Shown piece after piece: positions 27,289-36,506 of a stretch of DNA of 64,000 nt. The notes beneath the pieces are model-generated. The model worked only from the letters and a program-made list of their open reading frames with translations, ran no database searches and was not told where the DNA came from. The stretch's first letter is position 1. Each line of letters begins with the position of its first letter. This DNA is from an uncultured Roseovarius sp. (GTDB lineage Bacteria; Pseudomonadota; Alphaproteobacteria; Rhodobacterales; Rhodobacteraceae): contig CANMOU010000001.1 of NCBI GenBank assembly GCA_947499555.1, positions 186,001-250,000 on the forward strand, read 5' to 3'. Both the position numbers and the translations under genes were made by a program.

Positions 27289-27447
27289 GTTTTGGCGGGA
27301 GAGACGCGGAATTTTGCCCATCTTCGCCGAAGTTCGGTAACAGACAATGGGATGCCGATTTGTGGATATCAAAGCGTCCGGTGTTGAGGCATTCTGTGCC
27401 ATGCTCGGAATTTCGACGAGCGATTATCATGCTGAGGGGCCTAAGCC

Positions 27448-28191
27448 ATGATCATCTACCCGACATTGGAACTTCATAACGGTAAATGTGTTTCCCTGAC
27501 CCGGGGTCGTCTTGACGATCGCGTTCTTTGGCATGTTGACCCGCTGGAGATGGCAAAGGGATTTGCCACCGCAGGTGCGGAATGGATGCATGTCACAGAT
27601 ATCAATGCGCTTGCGGGGGATGGCAACAACAACGGGTTGCTGGAAGACATCATTCGATCAGCCGGAATTCCCGTGCAGCTCGGAGGAGGGTTTCGGTCGC
27701 GCGAGGTTGTCGAACGCTGGATCGAGAAAGGGGCTGGTCGGATCGTGATTGGAACCATGGCTGCGTATGAGCCTGATCTGGTACGAGAACTGGCAAAGTG
27801 GCACCCCGACCAGATTGTGCTGTCCGTGGACATCTATCAGGGTTCGGTGATGACTGAGGGCTGGCGGACGAAAAGCGCCTTTGACCCCGCAACATTCGTC
27901 AGGGCCTTCAACGACGTGCCGCTGGCGGGATTGATCGTCACAGATATCGACGCAGATATCGAGGACGCCGACGGATCCGTCGGGGTTATCTCTGGCCTCG
28001 CCGCTGAAACGTGCCATCCGGTGATCGCACGTGGCACAGTGCGGAAGGTCGATGACGTCTCATTGCTGAGATATGTCCCAAATATCTCGGGAGCGATCAT
28101 TGGCCGGGCACTGTTTTCAAAGGACATCGATCTTTCCGAGGCCCTGTCAGTTGCACAGGCCACGCCAGAGCCGGTGGCCGATTTCCAGTAA
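27448..28191 (+). CDS. divergent HisA/HisF-like TIM-barrel protein
   Basis: A 247-residue protein aligning with HisA, the phosphoribosyl-formimino-AICAR isomerase of histidine synthesis, along its whole length (MIIYPTLELHNGKCVSLTRG; IPVQLGGGFRS; TDIDAD; GAIIGRALF). Key sites differ: the catalytic Asp of the first strand (IDLxxG in HisA) is Glu (TLELHNG), and the SGGI-type phosphate loop of strand 7 reads RGTV. Strand 5 keeps its Asp (LSVDIYQG). It is not near his genes, and no true HisA is in this window. Likely a paralogue with another substrate; a non-canonical HisA is the alternative. Confidence 0.75.
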   Translation: MIIYPTLELHNGKCVSLTRGRLDDRVLWHVDPLEMAKGFATAGAEWMHVTDINALAGDGNNNGLLEDIIRSAGIPVQLGGGFRSREVVERWIEKGAGRIVIGTMAAYEPDLVRELAKWHPDQIVLSVDIYQGSVMTEGWRTKSAFDPATFVRAFNDVPLAGLIVTDIDADIEDADGSVGVISGLAAETCHPVIARGTVRKVDDVSLLRYVPNISGAIIGRALFSKDIDLSEALSVAQATPEPVADFQ

Positions 28192-28318
28192 GTCTGACGG
28201 TGGTTTGAAAGCCAAAGACGCGGCGGCAATGTTGCGCGGCTCTTCGCCTTGATGGGCTTGCCCCTTGGGGGCAAGGCGCGGTAAGAGCAGCGAAAGAACT
28301 TTGGAAGAGGGCAGCAGT

Positions 28319-29578
28319 ATGCGGCGTGTCGTTGTCACCGGCCTTGGGCTGGTTACTCCATTGGCTTCAGGCGTTGAAGAAAGCTGGAAACGGATATTGG
28401 ATGGACAGTCGGGCGCGGGGACAATCACCCGGTTTGACCCCGTCAACGTCGCCACAAAATATGCCTGTGAGGTGCCTTTGGGAGATGGTTCTGACGGCAC
28501 ATTCAACTCTGAAGACTTCATGGAGCCGAAAGAGCGCCGGAAGGTGGACGACTTTATTCTTTACGGCATGGCGGCTGCGGATATGGCTGTGCGCGATGCA
28601 AATTGGATGCCCCAGGACGAAGAAAGCCGCACACGCAGCGGTGTGATGATGGGCTCGGGCATTGGTGGGCTGCGTTCGATTGAAGAGACCACCAATATCA
28701 TTCGCGACAAGGGTGTGCGTCGGGTTTCGCCGTTTTTCATCCCCGGTGCGCTTATCAACCTGATCGGTGGGCAGGTGAGCATTCGCTATGGCTTCAAAGG
28801 GCCGAACCATGCGGTGGTAACCGCTTGTTCGACTGGCGCGCATGCGATCGGTGATGCCTCACGGCTGATCATGTTCGGGGACGCGGACGTGATGGTGGCA
28901 GGCGGGGCCGAGGCTGCGATCTGCGAGATTGGCATTGCCGGTTTCAATGCCTGCAAGGCCTTGTCAACGAAACGCGCCGATGACCCGACGGCGGCCAGCC
29001 GCCCCTATGATGCAGACCGCGACGGATTTGTCATGGGCGAAGGCGCGGGCATGGTTGTGCTTGAGGAATTTGAGCATGCCAAGGCGCGTGGCGCGAAGAT
29101 TTATGCTGAAGTGCTGGGCTATGGATTGTCCGGTGACGCGTTTCACATCACCGCGCCGAGCGAAGACGGGGATGGCGGTTTCCGGGCTATGAAATCGGCG
29201 TTGAAAAATGCCGGGCTTGAGGCCTCGGATGTGGATTACATCAATGCCCACGGCACCTCGACCATGGCCGACACAATTGAATTGAAGGCGGTTGAGACGC
29301 TTCTGGGCGATGCGGCCACGAAGGCGACAATGTCTTCGACCAAGTCTTCGACCGGCCATTTGCTTGGAGCGGCCGGCGCGATTGAGGCGATATTCTCAAT
29401 CCTGGCGGTGCGGGATCAGGTGGCCCCACCGACGATCAACCTTGATAACCCGGCTGTTGAAACACCGCTCAACCTTGCGGCCAACGCCAAGCATGAGCGG
29501 GAGATCAGTGTCGCGCTGTCTAACAGCTTTGGCTTCGGTGGCACAAATGCGTCCCTTTGCGTAGGAAAACTTCGCTGA
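28319..29578 (+). CDS. fabF: beta-ketoacyl-ACP synthase II
   Basis: Condensing enzyme of fatty-acid elongation. The thiolase fold has nucleophilic Cys in VVTACSTGAHAIGDA (about residue 163), and the two active-site histidines are in NAHGTSTMADTIE and STKSSTGHLLGAAGA. Length 419. The ATG at 28319 follows a weak GAAGAGG site; longer forms have no conserved sequence. Its stop overlaps the mltG start (TGATG). acpP and fabG are not adjacent. Confidence 0.96.
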   Translation: MRRVVVTGLGLVTPLASGVEESWKRILDGQSGAGTITRFDPVNVATKYACEVPLGDGSDGTFNSEDFMEPKERRKVDDFILYGMAAADMAVRDANWMPQDEESRTRSGVMMGSGIGGLRSIEETTNIIRDKGVRRVSPFFIPGALINLIGGQVSIRYGFKGPNHAVVTACSTGAHAIGDASRLIMFGDADVMVAGGAEAAICEIGIAGFNACKALSTKRADDPTAASRPYDADRDGFVMGEGAGMVVLEEFEHAKARGAKIYAEVLGYGLSGDAFHITAPSEDGDGGFRAMKSALKNAGLEASDVDYINAHGTSTMADTIELKAVETLLGDAATKATMSSTKSSTGHLLGAAGAIEAIFSILAVRDQVAPPTINLDNPAVETPLNLAANAKHEREISVALSNSFGFGGTNASLCVGKLR

Positions 29579-30738
29579 TGTGGCGCAATATCGCCTCGAC
29601 CTTTCTTACGCTGCTGGTGGTGATCGTCTTTCTTCTAGGCGGTGTGATCCTTTGGGGGCAGAACCAGTATCAAAGCGCGGGACCGCTGGCGGAGCCGATC
29701 TGCCTCCAAGTGCCGCGTGGCAGCTCGATGCGAGGGATTTCCGAAGAGCTTGAAGCACAGGGCGCAGTGTCCAGCGGGACGATTTTCCGGGTTGGCGTGG
29801 ATTATGCCGACAAGCGCCATCTGCTGAAGGCCGGAAGCTGGCTTATCCCCGAAGATTCGAGCATGAGCGAGATTGCAGACATCATCACGCGTGGCGGCGC
29901 CAGCACCTGCGGCACGGAAGTGGTGTACCGGGTTGGGGTGAATTCGGCGCAGATCGAAGTGCGCGAGCTTGATCCGGCGACAAACCGGTTTGTTGAACGC
30001 GTGTCTTTTGCGGCGGGCGAGGACGTCCCTGCTGATTATGCGGAAGTCCGCGAAAAATCGGACACCCGTTACCGTGTGGCCGTGGCGGAAGGGGTTACCA
30101 GCTGGCAAATCGTCAATGCCCTGAATGCCGTGGACGCGCTCGAGGGCGAAATCGAGGAAGTGCCGCCGGAAGGCAGCCTTGCGCCGGACAGCTATGAATT
30201 CAGTTCTGGCGACGACCGCGCAAGCGTTGTTCAGCGCATGCGGGACGCGCAGGACGCAATTCTGGCGGAGGTCTGGGAAGGCCGAGATGCGGATATTCCT
30301 CTGACAGAACCGTATGAGGCGCTGATCCTGGCCTCGATCATCGAGAAAGAAACAGGCGTTGCCGAGGAGCGCGGACAGGTGGCCAGCGTGTTTACCAACC
30401 GTCTGCGACAGGGCATGCGGCTGCAGACCGACCCGACGGTGATCTACGGGATCACCCGTGGCGAGGGCGTTTTGGGCCGGGGCCTACGGCAAAGCGAATT
30501 GCGTGGTGAGACGCCCTACAACACTTATGTGATTGACGGGCTGCCGCCGACGCCGATTGCCAATCCGGGTCGGGAGAGCATCGAGGCCGCTGTCAAACCG
30601 CTGGAGACGGATTATATCTTCTTCGTCGCCAAATCGCTGAATCCGAGAGACGGGCATCTTTTTGCGGAAACGCTTGATGAGCATAACCGTAATGTTGCCG
30701 CCTATCGCGCTTTGGAACGTGCGCAAGGCGATCAGTAG
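29578..30738 (+). CDS. mltG: endolytic murein transglycosylase MltG
   Basis: Inner-membrane enzyme that cuts nascent glycan strands and sets their length. One N-terminal membrane segment (about residues 7-27), a LysM-like region (LQVPRGSSMRGISEELEAQG) and the YceG catalytic domain are present. The active-site Glu is in ILASIIEKETGVAEER, and LQTDPTVIYGI and YNTYVIDGLPPTPIANPG follow. It is coupled to fabF. The gene immediately precedes the GTA remnant. Confidence 0.95.
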   Translation: MWRNIASTFLTLLVVIVFLLGGVILWGQNQYQSAGPLAEPICLQVPRGSSMRGISEELEAQGAVSSGTIFRVGVDYADKRHLLKAGSWLIPEDSSMSEIADIITRGGASTCGTEVVYRVGVNSAQIEVRELDPATNRFVERVSFAAGEDVPADYAEVREKSDTRYRVAVAEGVTSWQIVNALNAVDALEGEIEEVPPEGSLAPDSYEFSSGDDRASVVQRMRDAQDAILAEVWEGRDADIPLTEPYEALILASIIEKETGVAEERGQVASVFTNRLRQGMRLQTDPTVIYGITRGEGVLGRGLRQSELRGETPYNTYVIDGLPPTPIANPGRESIEAAVKPLETDYIFFVAKSLNPRDGHLFAETLDEHNRNVAAYRALERAQGDQ

Positions 30739-30929
30739 GCACTTTTTTCCTTTCAAAATGAAAAGTTTGTGCAAGACATTGCGCGGCGTCCTCCTGCGCC
30801 GTGCGGTCCCAAGAGAGGTTGTTAAGCTTGTCTGATCAGTCTGTCGGCAAGCGCATTGCAGACGGACCGGGCCCAAGGCCCACTCTTGCTGGCGCTGTCG
30901 AATGAACCAGCGAGGCCAACCTCCATATT

Positions 30930-31280
30930 ATGCCCCTGATCACGCTTAGCCAGACGCCTAGCGCCCTGACCACATCCGTGGACAGGCTGGCACGCCAGCT
31001 TGCCGATTTAGGCCATGAGCTGGACGCTATGTATGAGCGCGTCAGGGATGGTGATTTCGGCGAGTTGAAGAATGCAACCAAAGCGACGGCGGATCTCCGG
31101 CAGTGGCTGAGGATTGCCATCGAAGCGGAGGCGCAACTTGCAACCCGAGAAAAGCAAGAGCTTGGTATCGTCAACTCCTACGGCCTTGACCTCGACTGGG
31201 CCAAAGAGACGATTGGATGTGAACTGGATCGTCTCAGAAGGTCCAGAGATTCAGTCGGAGTTTCTCGAGAATCTGAATGA
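30930..31280 (+). CDS. GTA gp1-like protein (terminase small subunit)
   Basis: A 116-residue, mostly helical protein immediately before the large-terminase remnant, matching the size and position of gene 1 of the Rhodobacterales gene transfer agent, which acts as the small terminase (TerS). Helices with many charged residues (ALTTSVDRLARQLADLGHELDAMYERV-like) make a coiled-coil ring plausible. Its 3' end overlaps the start of the next frame by 62 bases. The gene is intact although the capsid and tail genes it would serve are missing here, so it is probably a relic. I rely on context more than on motif. Confidence 0.6.
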   Translation: MPLITLSQTPSALTTSVDRLARQLADLGHELDAMYERVRDGDFGELKNATKATADLRQWLRIAIEAEAQLATREKQELGIVNSYGLDLDWAKETIGCELDRLRRSRDSVGVSRESE

Positions 31281-33645
31281 CGGCGAGATGCTTGCCTTGC
31301 CCTATCTCTTTGAGTTCTGGGCGATGGATCATCAACTGCCGCCCGAAGGTGACTGGCGCGCCTGGGTGGTGATGGGCGGACGCGGCGCTGGCAAGACCCG
31401 CGCAGGCGCAGAATGGGTGCGTGCGCAGGTCGAAGGATCGCGACCGCTTTATACCGGAAGATGCAAGCGCATCGCTTTGGTTGGCGAAACGATCGATCAG
31501 GTGCGCGATGTGATGGTTTTTGGCGAAAGCGGCATTATGGCCTGTTCGCCGCCAGACCGTCGCCCAAGCTGGCAAGCGACGCGCAAGCGGCTTCTATGGC
31601 CCAACGGTGCGATTGCGCAGGTCTATTCGGCGCATGATCCGGAGAGTTTGCGTGGCCCGCAGTTTGACGGAGCCTGGGTTGACGAATATGGATGCGCGGC
31701 GGTGGACAAGGCCACAAATCATCCGAACCGGTTTATCGACGAAAAATCCTCGGAATCGCTTTTGCCCGCTTTTTCAGACGGTAAGCGCGATGAGTTGATC
31801 CAATTTCAATATCTCCGCGCGATTTCGGAATACTGGATTACCCCCGATAACAACCCTGTATCCGAGGTCTATGACGCGCCGATGATCGACATGGATCATG
31901 CCTATGTCTGGGCTTGGGATATGCGCCCGTATCCTCAGTTTCCCAACAATCAGGATTTATGGAGTGATGGCGCGAACTATGCGCGCGGTCATTGGATCAA
32001 TGGCCGTGTTTCGGCACGTTCGCTGGCATCGGTGGTTGAAGAGGTCTGCGCAAGGACCGGCCTTAGGCAGGTCGATGTAAGCGCTCTCTACGGGCTTGTG
32101 CGGGGCTACAGCGTGGACCAGGTCGGCGAGGCCCGCGGCACGTTGCAGCCTTTGAGCCTGCGGTACGGATTTGATGCGGTCGAGCGCGACGGTGTGCTGC
32201 AATTTGCCATGCGCGATGGTCAGGTGGACACGGTGATCGATCCGGACCTGCTGGTTCGTGATCCTGACATGGCGGGGCTCATCGAACTGACGCGCGGCAG
32301 TGCCATTGAGCTCGCTGGCCGCGTCAGGCTTCGCTTTGTTGAAGCGGATGGCGATTTCGACGTGATTGCGGAGGAAGCAATCTTGCCTGATCAGGCGACA
32401 CATTCGGTCTCAACCTCCGAGTTTCCGCTTGTCATGACACGGGCAGAGGGGCGGCAGACGGTCGAGCGTTGGCTGGCCGAGGCGCGAACGGCCACAGATA
32501 CATTGCGGCTTACCCTGCCACCCTCACAGATGTGCGTTGGTGCAGGCGATGTGATTGCCATCCCCGAAGATGGTGGGCAGGGGCATTATCGTATCGATCG
32601 CACGGAGCAACTGGCCGGCGCGCAAAAAGTCGAGGCGGTGCGCGTCGAGGCAGACACTTATGAGACGGTAGACATCGCGGAATCGACTGCGCCATTGGCG
32701 ACCTTTCAGCCACCCAGTCTTGTGACGCCGCTATTTTTGGATCTTCCCCTGATCACGGGTGAAGAGACGCCGCATAGTCCGCATGTGGCGGCTTTTGGCA
32801 GTCCATGGCCCGGCAATGTCGCGATTTATGCCTCTGACGAAGATGCGAATTATGCGCTCAACACGTTGATCGAGGCACAAAGCGTTGTCGGTGTCCTAGA
32901 AACAGCACTTGCACCCGCCTGCGCGGGCCGGGTTGACCACGGCGGTGTTGTGCAGGTTCGAATGCTGAACGGCACGCTGCAAAGTGTGAGCGACCAGGCC
33001 TTCCTTGGCGGGGCAAATCTTTGCGCGATCGGTGACGGAACGCCCGGCCACTGGGAGCTCGTGCAGTTTCGCGATGCAGAGCTTGTGGATACCAACACCT
33101 ATCTTCTGTCGCATCGCCTGCGCGGCCAAGCTGGCACCGAGACTGCCATTGCATGGCCTGAGGGGAGCTATTTTGTGCGTCTTGATGGCAGTGCGAGACA
33201 AATCGAGATGGCCGAAGCCCGGCGTGGATTGGCGCGGTATTACCGGATCGGACCAGCCGCTCGCGCGGTCGATGATCCTTCCTACAGTGCAGCACTTCTC
33301 GCGTTTGACGGGATCGGGCTGCGCCCGCTGAGCCCGGTGCATTTGCGTCTAAGTGGAGCCGCTGGATACGACCGAACCCTGACCTGGATCCGACGCACGC
33401 GAATTGATGGAGATCGGTGGGACACGCTGGATGTACCGCTCGGCGAGGAAAACGAAAGCTACCTTGTGCGCGTCCGTCAAAATGGCGCTGTGCAGCGGGA
33501 GGCAGTCGCGAGCGCCTCAAGCTGGACGTATTCAACCGCGGCACAGGCCGAGGATGGGCTGGTTGGCGACTACAACATCGAGGTGGCGCAAATCTCGGCC
33601 AAATTCGGGCCGGGCCAACCTGCCGTGTTGCACGTGACAGGTTGA
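31219..33645 (+). pseudogene. GTA large terminase fused in frame to GTA gp15 C-terminal part (deletion relic)
   Basis: One open frame of 808 residues made of two halves. Residues 1-156 are the N-terminus of the GTA/phage large terminase: LPYLFEFWAMDHQLPPEGDWR, Walker A GGRGAGKT (53-60), LVGETIDQVRDVMVFGESGI, WPNGAIAQVYSAHDPESLRG and the start of Walker B (AWVDE). From about residue 157 the sequence becomes the C-terminal part of GTA gp15, the large baseplate/host-specificity protein: YGCAAVDKATNHPN, DEKSSESLLPAF, YVWAWDMRPYPQFP, DGANYARGHWINGR, and an intact end. The join lies at about 31681-31689, where both parents have a D/E-E codon context. The nuclease domain, portal, protease, capsid and tail genes are absent. 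GTG start at 31219. Confidence 0.8.
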
Positions 33646-33657
33646 GCTTGCCCGCGG

Positions 33658-33996
33658 TCAGCCCCGGGCGCAGTCGACGCATTTCAAGGCCGCCGGATCA
33701 AGCTGCAAGCGGCCTTTGGCAATCTCGTCTCCGCAATCATCGCAATACCCGAATTCCCCGTCATCCAGCCTCTCCAGTGCTGCCAGAAGACGCCCGCGCT
33801 CGGCGTCTCTGCGCGCGCCGGTGGCCTTGGCCATCGCCTGGTTTTGCAGGGCATCCATGCGGCTTAGCCGTCCGACGGCCTGCTGGTCGAGCTCAACCGT
33901 GGCTTTTCCGGCCTCTCCCAGAACATCTTCGCCGCTCAGAGCGTGCAGACGCGCCTCGATCAGGGATCGGAATTCAGCCGCCAAACTATCATCCAT
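33658..33996 (-). CDS. TraR/DksA-family C4 zinc-finger protein
   Basis: A 112-residue protein with a long N-terminal coiled-coil region and a C-terminal zinc finger whose cysteines are in FGYCDDCGDEIA and LKCVDCARG (C-x2-C...C-x2-C). DksA-like proteins bind RNA polymerase in the secondary channel and modulate transcription with ppGpp. It is shorter than DksA itself, so closer to the small TraR/YbiI group. It is convergent with the GTA chimera, ending 12 bases beyond it. Confidence 0.88.
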   Translation of the reverse strand: MDDSLAAEFRSLIEARLHALSGEDVLGEAGKATVELDQQAVGRLSRMDALQNQAMAKATGARRDAERGRLLAALERLDDGEFGYCDDCGDEIAKGRLQLDPAALKCVDCARG

Positions 33997-34082
33997 TTTT
34001 GTGACCCTTCACATAACAGCTTTGCATTTTACCCCGGATGCCTATCTGATATACATGAATGCGTTGAGGAAGGAGCCTTACC

Positions 34083-34892
34083 ATGGCCGAAACCCGTGCG
34101 AAACTTGCTGAACTTGATCCCGTATGGGCTCAGATTACTGTTGAAGCCGAGGCGGCTGTTCGCGATGAGCCGCTTTTGGGCGGCTTGGTGCACAGCTCAA
34201 TTCTGCACCATAAAACGATCGAATCTGCGCTTGCATACAGGATTTCTCTCAAACTGGCGTCCAATGAAATGCCTGAGCAGATTTTACGAGAAATCTGCGA
34301 CATGGCTTTCGCCGCCGATGCGCGGATTGGCCATGCGGCGCGTGCGGATATTGTGGCTGTGAATGACCGCGACCCGGCCTGTGATCGTTTCATTCTTCCG
34401 ATGCTCTATTTCAAGGGTTTCCAGGCCGTGCAAGCCTATCGCGTTGCGCATTGGCTTTGGAACAATGACCGCAGAGATATGGCGCGGTTTTTCCAGATGC
34501 GCTGCTCTGAGGCGTTTGGCGTTGATATTCACCCGGCCGCCAGGATCGGTAAGGGCGTCATGATCGACCATGCACATTCCATCGTCATTGGCGAAACCGC
34601 CGTTGTGGGCGACAACGTGTCGATGTTGCATTCGGTGACGCTGGGCGGCACCGGCAAGGAAGAAGAAGACCGCCATCCCAAGATCAGTGATGGGGTTCTG
34701 ATCGGGGCCGGTGCCAAGGTTCTTGGCAACATCAGAGTGGGTCATTGCTCGCGCATTGCCGCCGGATCCGTGGTTCTGGCCGAAGTGCCGCCCTGCAAGA
34801 CCGTGGCGGGTATCCCGGCGCGTATTGTTGGCGAGGCTGGCTGTGATCAGCCGTCACTGTCGATGGACCATATGCTGGGAAAAGATCAGTAA
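34083..34892 (+). CDS. cysE: serine O-acetyltransferase
   Basis: Makes O-acetylserine from serine and acetyl-CoA, the first step of cysteine synthesis. An N-terminal helical domain is followed by a left-handed beta-helix with hexapeptide repeats (GVDIHPAARIGKGVMIDHAHSIVIGE ...). The catalytic His-Asp pair is in the MIDHAH and MLHSVTLGG segments. An AAGGAG ribosome site is upstream of the ATG at 34083. Length 269. It lies just before cysK on the same strand, and the two enzymes can form the cysteine synthase complex. Confidence 0.96.
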   Translation: MAETRAKLAELDPVWAQITVEAEAAVRDEPLLGGLVHSSILHHKTIESALAYRISLKLASNEMPEQILREICDMAFAADARIGHAARADIVAVNDRDPACDRFILPMLYFKGFQAVQAYRVAHWLWNNDRRDMARFFQMRCSEAFGVDIHPAARIGKGVMIDHAHSIVIGETAVVGDNVSMLHSVTLGGTGKEEEDRHPKISDGVLIGAGAKVLGNIRVGHCSRIAAGSVVLAEVPPCKTVAGIPARIVGEAGCDQPSLSMDHMLGKDQ

Positions 34893-35002
34893 CCGAAGCG
34901 GGTTATCAGGAAAACCTTCCTTAGTGCGCGCACGCCTCTGGTCTGCGCGCCTATTTTATTCCTATGCTGGACCCATCCAAAGCATTTGAAGGAGGGGGAG
35001 AC

Positions 35003-36070
35003 ATGGGAATTCGTCAGACCAAAGGCCGGGGGCGGCTTTTTGACAGCGTGCTGGACACGGTCGGTGACACACCGACGATCCGGATCAATTCCATCGCACC
35101 CGATCATGTCACAGTTTACGTAAAGTTTGAGGCATTTAACCCTGCCGGGTCGGTCAAGGACCGGCTGGCGCTTAATATTATCGAGGCTGCCGAACGCGAC
35201 GGGCGTCTGAAGCCCGGCCAGACGGTGGTTGAGGCCACATCAGGCAACACCGGGATCGGGCTGGCGATGGTCTGTGCGGCCAAAGGGTATCCTCTGGTCG
35301 TCACCATGGCCGATAGTTTCTCGATTGAGCGGCGCAAGCTGATGCGGTTTCTGGGTGCCAAAGTGGTGCTCACGCCCCGCGCGCAGAAAGGCTTTGGCAT
35401 GTACCAGAAGGCCAAGGAACTGGCCGAGGCCAATGGCTGGTTTCTAGCCTCGCAATTTGAGACGCCAGACAATGCCGACATGCACGCAAGCACCACGGCG
35501 CAAGAGATTCTGGGCGACTTCAAAGGTGAGAAGCTGGATTATCTGGTGACGGGCTATGGCACGGGCGGCACGGTTTCCGGTGTTGGTCGAGTGCTGAAGA
35601 AGGAACGCCCGGATGTGAAGATCATCCTGACTGAACCCGCCAATGCCGCGCTTGTTGCATCGGGCTACATCAACACCCGCAACGACGAACATCAGCCGAC
35701 AGAGGGGCATCCGAATTTCGAGCCGCACCCGATTCAGGGATGGACGCCGGATTTCATCCCTTGGGTTCTGCAAGAGGCGTTGGATCAGGGCTATCACGAT
35801 GAGCTTGTGCCGATCCCGGGGCCGGAGGGCATTGCCTGGGCCAAACGTCTGGCCGCCGAAGAGGGGATATTTACCGGTATCTCAGGCGGATCGACCTTCG
35901 CCGTCAGCATGAAATTGGCCGAAACCGCGCCCAAGGGCTCTGTCATTCTTTGCATGCTGCCCGACACCGGAGAGAGGTATCTCTCGACGCCGTTGTTCGA
36001 CGGGATCGCCGAAGAGATGACCGAGGAAGAAGAGGCCCTGTCAAAATCCACGCCGGGCTATCAGATGTAG
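35003..36070 (+). CDS. cysK: cysteine synthase A (O-acetylserine sulfhydrylase)
   Basis: PLP enzyme that joins sulfide to O-acetylserine. The PLP lysine is K52 in NPAGSVKDRLALNII; substrate loop TSGNTGIGLA and phosphate-binding GTGGTVSGVG are present. It has 355 residues, longer than the 310-320 of classic CysK, because of an insert around LVASGYINTRNDEHQ and a C-terminal extension beyond MLPDTGERYLST, which are common in this family's alphaproteobacterial members. The ATG at 35003 has GGAGGGGGAG upstream. A strong hairpin follows the gene. Confidence 0.94.
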   Translation: MGIRQTKGRGRLFDSVLDTVGDTPTIRINSIAPDHVTVYVKFEAFNPAGSVKDRLALNIIEAAERDGRLKPGQTVVEATSGNTGIGLAMVCAAKGYPLVVTMADSFSIERRKLMRFLGAKVVLTPRAQKGFGMYQKAKELAEANGWFLASQFETPDNADMHASTTAQEILGDFKGEKLDYLVTGYGTGGTVSGVGRVLKKERPDVKIILTEPANAALVASGYINTRNDEHQPTEGHPNFEPHPIQGWTPDFIPWVLQEALDQGYHDELVPIPGPEGIAWAKRLAAEEGIFTGISGGSTFAVSMKLAETAPKGSVILCMLPDTGERYLSTPLFDGIAEEMTEEEEALSKSTPGYQM

Positions 36071-36083
36071 ATTTGTTTCAAAA

Positions 36084-36109
36084 CAGGCGGCCCTGGGGTG
36101 GGCCGCCTG
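36084..36109 (+). terminator. GC-rich hairpin after cysK
   Basis: Perfect 10-base arms CAGGCGGCCC and GGGCCGCCTG around TGGGGT, 14 bases past the stop. A T-run is missing, so termination strength is uncertain; it may instead protect the 3' end of the message. Confidence 0.6.
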
Positions 36110-36176
36110 ACCGGGTCCGCGCATCTTGCTTATGCGTCGGCCCTTATATTCAGCAGCACTGGGTATACGTCCCCCA

Positions 36177-36353
36177 TCACATAACACCATCTGCCGAAGC
36201 TGTTTCCACCGGCGGTGCCGGCAGCGTTTCGACGCTCACGTGAGGGGGCGTCGTAAAGGCACGCACGGCATCGTCGGGCGCGTTGAGCAATGGCAGCCAG
36301 TTCGGGCTGAGTGCGGCCAGAACAAGCGTGTTGGTCAAAATAAAAAGCTTCAT
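36177..36353 (-). CDS. small exported or membrane peptide, unknown function
   Basis: A 58-residue frame preceded by a good ribosome site (AGGGGG, seven bases before the ATG at 36353). The N-terminus MKLFILTNTLVLAALS is hydrophobic and signal-like, and the rest is polar and proline-rich (PLLNAPDD, TTPPHVSVETLPAPPVE). It stands alone between cysK and the pdh cluster. No known family; the ribosome site and signal-like start make a real gene likely. Confidence 0.5.
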   Translation of the reverse strand: MKLFILTNTLVLAALSPNWLPLLNAPDDAVRAFTTPPHVSVETLPAPPVETASADGVM

Positions 36354-36434
36354 TTTCGAACCCCCTGGAACGTCGCAAAGCCGTTGCATTTCAAGTAACA
36401 GGCAACAGATGGCGCAAAGCGGGGTCGTCATACA

Positions 36435-36463
36435 ATAACAGCCCGCGGGAAACGGGCTGTTAT
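36435..36463 (-). terminator. hairpin downstream of pdhC
   Basis: Perfect 11-base arms (36435-36445 with 36453-36463) around a CGGGAAA loop, some 45 bases beyond the pdhC stop. On the minus strand the stem is followed by TGTATG, so only a weak T-run. Confidence 0.65.
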
Positions 36464-36506
36464 CAGATAACAAAGCGGGTCAAGGCTTTGAAACTAAGAC
36501 CAATTC

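Noticed and set aside
30739-30929. A 25-codon frame starting at an ATG near 30759
   Set aside because: No ribosome site, no hydrophobic or other protein-like pattern; probably the leader or 3' region between mltG and the GTA remnant.
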